Positions 60,501 to 64,000 of a DNA stretch of 64,000 nucleotides are shown here, piece after piece (position 1 is the stretch's first letter; each line of letters opens with the position of its first letter). This DNA is from Oxyruncus cristatus (Eukaryota; Chordata; Aves; Passeriformes; Cotingidae): positions 904,414-968,413 of the forward strand of contig VXAY01002459.1 in NCBI GenBank assembly GCA_013399855.1, in the 5' to 3' direction. Below the pieces are notes generated by a model that saw only the letters and a list, made by a program, of their open reading frames with translations, ran no database searches and was not told where the DNA came from. Position numbers and translations under genes: made by a program.

Positions 60501-62086
60501 GAAAGTATAGCAAAGCGCCAAGTAAGTTCCCAGTGCAATCTAAACATATGATTTATTTGATGTTCATGATCACTGTAAATTAGTCCTAATTCCATAAAAC
60601 TAGCTATAAAATAAAAAGAGTGACATTTTTTTCAATTTCACTTTTTTTATGATAATAACAACATTGCTTTTCCCTCTCTAGGTATTTCATGTACAGTCCT
60701 AATGTCTACCGCTTGAGAGTCAGCATAAGTAATGAGCATGGTTTGGAAAAGGTCATTTTTGAGAAAGAAGGAAACTATGGAAACAAATGGAATTATGGAC
60801 AAGTAACTTTAAATGAAACATCTGATTTTAAGGTTTGATAAACTGCTAGTTCTTTTTAAGATTTATTTTAGCTAACCTGATACTTGAGTTTTCTGTGAAG
60901 TGAACCCAATGATCCAAACCTCCAAAGATATTATTTAGTATTATTTATTAATTCCTGCAATCAAATTAATGTTTAGCATGAGAATCATAGAATTACAGAA
61001 TGTTTTGGGTTCGAAGGGAACTTAAAGATCATCTTCTTCCAACCTTCTTGCTTGGGCAGGGACACTTTCCACTAGACCAGGTTGCTTAGAGCCCCTTAAC
61101 CATGAGGAGATGTAAATTAAATAACTTCAGATTCCAAATCAGTATTTTCATTAATTACTTACAGAGTAACACACTGAAAGTGTGTTGCAGATGGAAGTGG
61201 TTTTTGGCACCACATGGTTAATAACAACTGACCTAACTTATCTGTAAACACAAAGGGAAGATTTATTCTAGACAATTCCTTCAGCACCTCTCTTTTGAAG
61301 ACTATTCCTTTTTGTATGTATTTGGAATAGTTTGCTCTGCTATAATAGTGTTGATTGATGCAAAGACGCTGCCAGAAAGATGCATTCACCATCTGAGGAA
61401 GTAAATGCATCGACCTGGCTGCATCAGATTTCCAGCAAATGTGTGATTTTTGAATTCAGGACGATTGCTATACCTAACTGTATTTCACTAGCACTAATTC
61501 ATTGGTTGCAGGATTATTTTAAATATGTGGATATTAAAGGAGAATAATGAACAAATTAAATTAATTTCAGTTTTTCATGCGGATATGCCATTAGCTCAGA
61601 AGAAGTTTTGGCCTGATGAGCAATGCAGAATGTGTTTTGAAAATTCCATGGATTTATATATAAAAAGCAAAAGCATTGAATATTTTTAAATCATGTTTAT
61701 CACTTGTATGGAGAAGTTGCTGCATGCCTTAGAATGATCCCCTCAGTCTGCCCAGTGCCATTTTGTTTTGCCAGCAATTCCGTCTCATCCCTGACGTCCT
61801 CCCTGGAGTGCAGCACCAGTGTAGATCACACTGGAAATAAGAGCATTCAAGAAAGAAGACAGAAGGATTCGGCGTGGGAAGTTGAAAAAACGGTTCATTT
61901 ATTTTAAAATCCCTTTTTTTTTTCTTTTTCCCCCTGAACTTCAGGTTATTTTCGATGCCTTCAAAAGGGGTGGCATCAGTGACATTGCCGTGGATGACAT
62001 CGGCTTGACAAAGGGAAAGTGCAATGAGAGCAATTACGTGGAGCCAACCGCGATGCCCACTGTTACTACGACCCCTTCAGTTCCTA
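33371..62086 (+). CDS. TMPRSS15: Enteropeptidase (enterokinase), 5' part of the gene, exons 1-15
   Basis: Type II membrane serine protease of the duodenal brush border that cleaves trypsinogen to trypsin. Fifteen exons join with matching phases into 546 codons plus one base without a stop. Visible parts: Lys-rich cytosolic tail (1-18), signal-anchor helix (19-43), SEA domain (about 55-163), Thr/Ser/Pro-rich stalk (163-206), LDLa repeat with six Cys (208-245) and a DGSDE calcium motif, CUB1 (about 249-360), MAM domain (about 368-525) with four Cys, then a Thr/Pro linker. The domain order and many stretches ([53 protein letters not shown]) match mammalian TMPRSS15. Several N-glycosylation sequons are present, for example NLT, NFT, NAT, NCT and NET. 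The C-terminal CUB2, LDLa2, SRCR and catalytic domains are outside the window, so activity cannot be judged. Exon boundaries are my reading and no transcript was available. Confidence 0.95.
33516..35705 (+). other. TMPRSS15 intron 1
   Basis: GT-AG intron between the signal-anchor exon and the first SEA exon. It contains a small CR1 piece (34215-34290). No further exon is recognised. Confidence 0.85.
34215..34290 (+). repeat. CR1 LINE fragment, short internal piece
   Basis: 'ccacacctggagtactgtgt' and 'ccagttcagggctccacagc' are a typical CR1 internal stretch in sense orientation. No 3' end is attached. Confidence 0.8.
35706..35836 (+). CDS. TMPRSS15: TMPRSS15 exon 2: start of the SEA domain
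   Basis: Residues 49-92. Acceptor TATCTAG, donor GTAAGA, entering in phase 1 and leaving in phase 0. The motif FKIISGTSF followed by [12 protein letters not shown] aligns closely with the human SEA start (FKITSGVTY, then [12 protein letters not shown]). One N-glycosylation sequon (NRS) lies between them. Confidence 0.94.
36125..36192 (+). CDS. TMPRSS15: TMPRSS15 exon 3: SEA domain, middle
   Basis: Residues 93-114 plus two bases. Acceptor CATATAG, donor GTAGGT, phase 0 in and phase 2 out. The [15 protein letters not shown] segment corresponds to human SSNLKNEYKNSRVLQF. The exon ends about three codons earlier than the human protein would require, removing the residues before the SEA cleavage serine. 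Reading on past the donor meets TAG at once, so the short end is not an artefact of donor choice. Confidence 0.88.
36193..39271 (+). other. TMPRSS15 intron 3
   Basis: About 3.1 kb, GT-AG, splitting the SEA domain just at the predicted cleavage loop. A-rich runs (37151-37164, 37259-37269) are the only repeats that I recognise. Confidence 0.85.
39272..39414 (+). CDS. TMPRSS15: TMPRSS15 exon 4: SEA domain, C-terminal half
   Basis: Residues 115-162 plus one base. Acceptor TTGCTAG, donor GTAAAA, phase 2 in and phase 1 out. [23 protein letters not shown] and [10 protein letters not shown] match human SIIVVFDLFFAQWV, NVKEELIQG and FHIDLNSVDI. In the same frame a stop lies a short way upstream of the acceptor, and no other AG lies between, so the exon cannot easily start earlier. 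Confidence 0.93.
39415..41158 (+). other. TMPRSS15 intron 4
   Basis: GT-AG, phase 1. No repeat or exon is recognised. Confidence 0.8.
41159..41203 (+). CDS. TMPRSS15: TMPRSS15 exon 5: stalk mini-exon 1
   Basis: A 45-base exon, phase 1 on both sides, with acceptor TTCTTCCAG and donor GTCAGT. It encodes [16 protein letters not shown], with one N-glycosylation sequon (NLT). It aligns by position and character with the short human linker containing KLTTTS and ATPG between SEA and LDLa. Confidence 0.82.
41204..43529 (+). other. TMPRSS15 intron 5
   Basis: GT-AG, phase 1, between stalk mini-exons 1 and 2. It includes a further exon-like 48-base segment at 43115-43162 with good splice signals but a hydrophobic reading. 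Confidence 0.75.
43530..43571 (+). CDS. TMPRSS15: TMPRSS15 exon 6: stalk mini-exon 2
   Basis: A 42-base exon, phase 1-1, with acceptor GTTTCAACAG and donor GTCAGA. It encodes [15 protein letters not shown], very rich in Thr, Ser and Pro and therefore a likely O-glycosylated mucin-like segment. Its 3' end and donor (TTCAGGTCAG) closely resemble those of mini-exon 1 (ATCAGGTCAG), which suggests local exon duplication. I recall no single human counterpart. Confidence 0.75.
43572..43931 (+). other. TMPRSS15 intron 6
   Basis: A short intron of 360 bases between mini-exons 2 and 3. The open reading from 43513 to 43845 runs through it by chance. Confidence 0.75.
43932..43973 (+). CDS. TMPRSS15: TMPRSS15 exon 7: stalk mini-exon 3
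   Basis: A 42-base exon, phase 1-1, with acceptor TTTGTCCAG and a strong GTAAGTA donor. It encodes [14 protein letters not shown], Thr/Ser-rich like its neighbours. A second AG six bases downstream (43936-43937) would remove two residues and keep the frame. The next exon (LDLa) is also entered in phase 1, so this exon can be skipped without frameshift. Confidence 0.75.
43974..45889 (+). other. TMPRSS15 intron 7
   Basis: GT-AG, phase 1, AT-rich. No repeat or exon is recognised. Confidence 0.8.
45890..46009 (+). CDS. TMPRSS15: TMPRSS15 exon 8: LDL-receptor class A repeat
   Basis: Residues 206-245 plus one base, phase 1-1, with acceptor TTATTCCAG and donor GTAAGA. All six LDLa cysteines are present (208, 215, 221, 228, 234, 245), with the calcium-binding CPDGSDES segment before the last. 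The exon begins ECLPP, where human has ECLPG. The domain is intact. Confidence 0.96.
46780..46856 (+). repeat. CR1 LINE fragment, 3' end
   Basis: 'gagcaaggagttggaccaga' and the terminal 'gggattctatgaaac' mark a CR1 3' end. The GC-rich sequence from about 46540 may be its eroded body. Confidence 0.7.
46946..47393 (+). repeat. CR1 LINE fragment, about 450 bases
   Basis: Runs from 'gtggtgtccagttctgggcc' through 'gagaggctgagagagctgag' to 'aggttggactcgacgatctg'. Sense orientation; the subfamily resembles the antisense copy at 9491. Confidence 0.93.
48222..48672 (-). repeat. CR1 LINE fragment, about 450 bases, antisense
   Basis: 'cgggttggaaggaaccttaa', 'ccaggttactcagagctcca' and 'tttgaagccattcccccttg', ending at 'ctccatccctctaatcaact'. 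Opposite in orientation to the copies on either side. Confidence 0.95.
50668..51080 (+). repeat. CR1 LINE fragment, about 410 bases
   Basis: 'gaggacaggctgagggagct', 'gacatgaggaagaatttctt' and 'tggtcccttccaacctgccc', with the terminal ATTCTGTG octamer. Sense orientation. Confidence 0.95.
52734..52842 (+). CDS. TMPRSS15: TMPRSS15 exon 9: CUB1, N-terminal part
   Basis: Residues 246-281 plus two bases, with acceptor TCTTTACAG and donor [19 protein letters not shown], then [16 protein letters not shown], match the human CUB1 start (VCDGRFLLTGSSG, HYPKP, VCQWII). Both cysteines of the first CUB disulfide are present, and there is an NIS sequon. Confidence 0.95.
52843..55345 (+). other. TMPRSS15 intron 9
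   Basis: GT-AG intron inside CUB1. An A run at about 54493-54507 is seen. No exon or interspersed repeat is recognised. Confidence 0.8.
55346..55455 (+). CDS. TMPRSS15: TMPRSS15 exon 10: CUB1, middle
   Basis: Residues 282-318 plus one base, with acceptor CTACTTTAG and donor GTAAGT, phase 2 in and phase 1 out. [15 protein letters not shown], then [12 protein letters not shown] and KILK, correspond to human NQGLSIKLSFDDFNT, YTDILDIYEGVG and KILR. Confidence 0.95.
55456..56332 (+). other. TMPRSS15 intron 10
   Basis: GT-AG, phase 1. It contains a short (AAAT)n repeat at 56004-56024. Confidence 0.8.
56333..56470 (+). CDS. TMPRSS15: TMPRSS15 exon 11: CUB1, C-terminal part
   Basis: Residues 319-364 plus one base, phase 1-1, with acceptor TTGTTTTCAG and donor [21 protein letters not shown] matches human GFNATYTAFNSSELN and carries two N-glycosylation sequons (NAT, NAS). 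The donor is followed within ten bases by a long TG repeat. Confidence 0.95.
56471..57677 (+). other. TMPRSS15 intron 11
   Basis: GT-AG, phase 1. It starts with a TG/TTTG microsatellite. A GA-rich, slightly GC-richer stretch follows at about 57040-57450. No exon is recognised. Confidence 0.8.
56481..56524 (+). repeat. (TG)n(TTTG)n microsatellite beside a splice donor
   Basis: About fifteen TG dinucleotides with two interruptions, running into TTTG units. It starts ten bases after the exon 11 donor. Confidence 0.9.
57678..57827 (+). CDS. TMPRSS15: TMPRSS15 exon 12: MAM domain, N-terminal part
   Basis: Residues 365-414 plus one base, phase 1-1, with acceptor TTATTCACAG and donor [27 protein letters not shown] and FDHTFGNIS match the human MAM start (YEKINCNFEDGFCFW, WERIQG, FDHTFGNAS). 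The first two MAM cysteines are present. Confidence 0.96.
57828..60096 (+). other. TMPRSS15 intron 12
   Basis: GT-AG, phase 1, strongly AT-rich. It contains a short GATA/GACA tetranucleotide repeat (59425-59452) and a T run near 59630. No exon is recognised. Confidence 0.8.
59425..59452. repeat. GATA/GACA tetranucleotide repeat
   Basis: About seven imperfect GATA/GACA units, read directly. Confidence 0.8.
60097..60199 (+). CDS. TMPRSS15: TMPRSS15 exon 13: MAM domain, middle
   Basis: Residues 415-448 plus two bases, with acceptor [19 protein letters not shown], then RVRILSLPL and YCLSFW, match human FYISTPTGPG, RVGLLSLPL and ACLSFW. The donor needed to keep the frame is the weak GTATTG at 60200. 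A GTAATT ten bases further would shift the frame. The joined codon is Trp, followed by Tyr in exon 14 as in human FWY. Confidence 0.9.
60200..60681 (+). other. TMPRSS15 intron 13
   Basis: A 482-base intron with a weak GTATTG donor and a second possible donor ten bases in. AT-rich, no repeats recognised. Confidence 0.8.
60682..60832 (+). CDS. TMPRSS15: TMPRSS15 exon 14: MAM domain, C-terminal part
   Basis: Residues 449-499, phase 2 in and phase 0 out, with acceptor CCTCTCTAG and donor [25 protein letters not shown], then [11 protein letters not shown], are near-identical to the human MAM segment ([19 protein letters not shown]). There is one sequon (NET). Confidence 0.95.
60833..61944 (+). 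other. TMPRSS15 intron 14
   Basis: GT-AG, phase 0, with one antisense CR1 fragment. No exon is recognised. Confidence 0.8.
60981..61100 (-). repeat. CR1 LINE fragment, antisense
   Basis: 'agaatcatagaattacagaa', 'cttaaagatcatcttcttcc' and 'ccactagaccaggttgctta' are the reverse of a CR1 3' end. Confidence 0.92.
61945..62086 (+). CDS. TMPRSS15: TMPRSS15 exon 15: end of MAM and linker to CUB2
   Basis: Residues 500-546 plus one base, with acceptor GAACTTCAG and donor [29 protein letters not shown] and the final MAM cysteine (525) match human VAFNAFKNKILSDIALDDISL. A Thr/Pro linker follows ([14 protein letters not shown]). The next exon must start in phase 1 and encode CUB2; it is not in the window. 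Confidence 0.94.
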
Positions 62087-64000
62087 GTAAGTAAACACTC
62101 AATTGCAGTTGATTTCCTGTTACTCCATTTGTGTATGAGTGATTCAGAATTTTCACCCTTCAGCTTCATAAAAAGCTCTCTTCAGCACCATAAGATTACA
62201 TCCAGGATAACATTCTGTGGATCAAGTTCCCCGCCCGTGACTCCACTGACAGCAATAGGTAGAGTCACATCTTAAGCTATCACTACAGTATCTTCCAAAA
62301 CTTGAAGAGTGGAGGAGAATTAAATAATTCAGAATTTGTCTCTAAAAGCTTTAATTAGTAAAGCTTCCAGGACACCACTGAAGGGGAAAGAAGAAGAAAG
62401 GGAAGGAAGATTACCTCTATATTTGAAATTACAAGCGATGTAGCAGGGGAATAAGGGAATGAGCAAAGTTGTGTAATAGTGATACTGTCACTAGAGGTCT
62501 CAATAGTGAAAAGTCTGAGAGCACATGCACACTAAAAACTCCCATATTTAAGTAAATGAATTTATAACAGTGCCAGAATGGTTTAAGAATGGAGCACAAA
62601 CTATGGGAGTGTCTCGATACCCAAAATTGAGGTATTATCCGAAACAGTCCAATATGCATTTAGTTGTATTGTTAGTACTACTATGTATAATTACATTAAA
62701 AAGGGAAAAGGCAATGTTTGCTTTGAAAAAATAAAAATAAATGGAAAATGTATGCAAAATGATGAAGAAAGATTGCGTATGATGTTAACCAAGTCCAAGC
62801 ACATTCAAAGCAAAAACTAATACAAATACAAACAGAGTTTGGGGGGAAAAAAATCATTAAAATATCTGATAGGGCTTTATAATTTATTGTGAAAGGAGAT
62901 GAAAATTTGAAAAAAAAAAAAAGGTATTTCTCCAAAAGACCTATTCACAGATGGCTGCAAATCATTAAAACAAACAGTGAGAATGTTGCAGGACTGCCAC
63001 TTATTAGATCAGCTGTCACTTGCAAAGCACAGCTAGTTGTTCTCTTGACAGGATATAGTAAATGAAAATGGTCTAAAGTTAAAATAGTAGAAAAAGACTC
63101 TTTGCATTGTGTTCATGTTGAAACACTGTGTACTAATATTGTCATTCTGTCAAATCTGTCACCTCCAAATCTACTGCATCGGGACAGGTAAGAAAACAAA
63201 ACCTTCTAAATATGAGAGCAACATGCAGCTTTAGAGCTCTGTCATGAGACACAGGGAGGTAAAGTTCAACAAGGTGTCTCTCTCAGCAAAATTAAATTTT
63301 AATAGCAGTAGTAATTTTAGTCATAATTTATGAAAATGAGTTTTGGAATTTTAATTGCAGTTTTTATTAAAGTAATTCTGTGGAGATTTGCTGATGTCTG
63401 CCTCGTCCAGCCATCTTTCAGGTAAACACACCTCACAAGTTAGCACCAATCTAATGATTTGTTGTAGAACAACTCCCTGGTAATTAGGACCTAAGTGCTG
63501 CTGTCAGAACACTAAAGAAATGTTGTTCAAACTATAGATGTCTAACCCAAAATATGGTAATAAATCTTTAACACTGAAAAAAGGATGTTGTCATATGTCA
63601 CGTACTACAATATGAAAGAGGTTAGAGAGGATCCACACTGTCCTTCAGTATGATACAAAAGCTGTTGCTGGGTAAAAACAATCTTGTTCTCATAACTTTG
63701 TTGAGACATGCTATGTGCATGCTATCTCTAATCTGATGAAAAAAAGTGAATATTATCAATCATCTTCAAAGAATTATGAAATTACTTTGATGGGTGTGGT
63801 GCAAGCTTACACTAATGGTTTCACTACAAATGTCATGTCTGTAAACAAGAGATAAAAGAATTTGAGCTGAGTCAATTTCTTTTACTAGAATTAGAGCCTC
63901 AACAAGAGTCACTGGCGTCATTGACACTGCCACAAAAGCTCATTGAAACACAAAAAAAATATTTTTGGTAGTGGAATAGGGAAGCTGGATTTGCTTTTGT
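62087..64000 (+). other. TMPRSS15 intron 15, 5' part
   Basis: Runs off the window. I looked for the CUB2 start (a phase 1 entry giving a DCGG-like motif) and did not find it. No recognised repeat; A-rich tracts near 62911-62922. Confidence 0.75.

Noticed and set aside
62224..62261. SPPVTPLTAIG reading before a GTAGAG donor, like another stalk mini-exon
   Set aside because: The donor and phase 1 end fit, but no acceptor upstream gives a phase 1 entry without a stop or a frame conflict.
63150..63190. Possible exon ending at GGGACAG before GTAAGA in intron 15
   Set aside because: No frame gives a CUB2 or Thr/Pro linker sequence in the required phase.
1..64000. CRISPR array, tRNA, rRNA or prokaryotic operon
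   Set aside because: Nothing of the kind is visible. The window is vertebrate nuclear DNA with spliced exons and LINE repeats.

Overview
This is a bird nuclear genome window. It is AT-rich and intron-rich. It carries many CR1 LINE fragments, several with the typical CR1 3' end (ATTCTRTG-type octamers), and pieces that look like an avian ERVL-type endogenous retrovirus. I cannot name the species from the sequence.

One protein-coding gene is recognisable: the 5' half of TMPRSS15 (enteropeptidase/enterokinase, the duodenal brush-border protease that activates trypsinogen), on the + strand. I rebuilt fifteen coding exons between 33371 and 62086 by comparing the translation with what I know of the mammalian protein and by requiring GT/AG splice sites with matching phases. 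They join into one open frame of 546 codons plus one base: a cytosolic tail, a signal-anchor helix, SEA domain, Thr/Ser/Pro-rich stalk, LDL-receptor class A repeat, first CUB domain, MAM domain, and the start of the next linker. The window ends in the following intron. The second CUB, second LDLa, SRCR and trypsin-like catalytic domains must therefore lie beyond 64000.

Bases 1-33280 hold no gene that I recognise. They contain CR1 copies at about 8.1, 9.6, 15.0, 17.9, 28.9 and 30.5 kb, ERVL-like pieces at 19.7 and 31.5 kb, and an older LINE-like remnant at 20.3-21.2 kb. The rest is unassigned AT-rich sequence, with one antisense exon-like segment at 3868-3990. A TATA-like box with two CDX-like motifs sits about 90 bases before the TMPRSS15 start codon.

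Three things stand out in the gene. (1) The SEA domain appears to have lost the Gly of the Gly-Ser autoproteolysis site that separates the mini chain from the heavy chain in mammals. (2) The stalk is encoded by three phase 1-1 mini-exons of 42-45 bases, where I recall about one exon's worth in human. (3) Intron 8 has collected four CR1 copies in both orientations. No CRISPR array, operon or novel multi-gene system is present.
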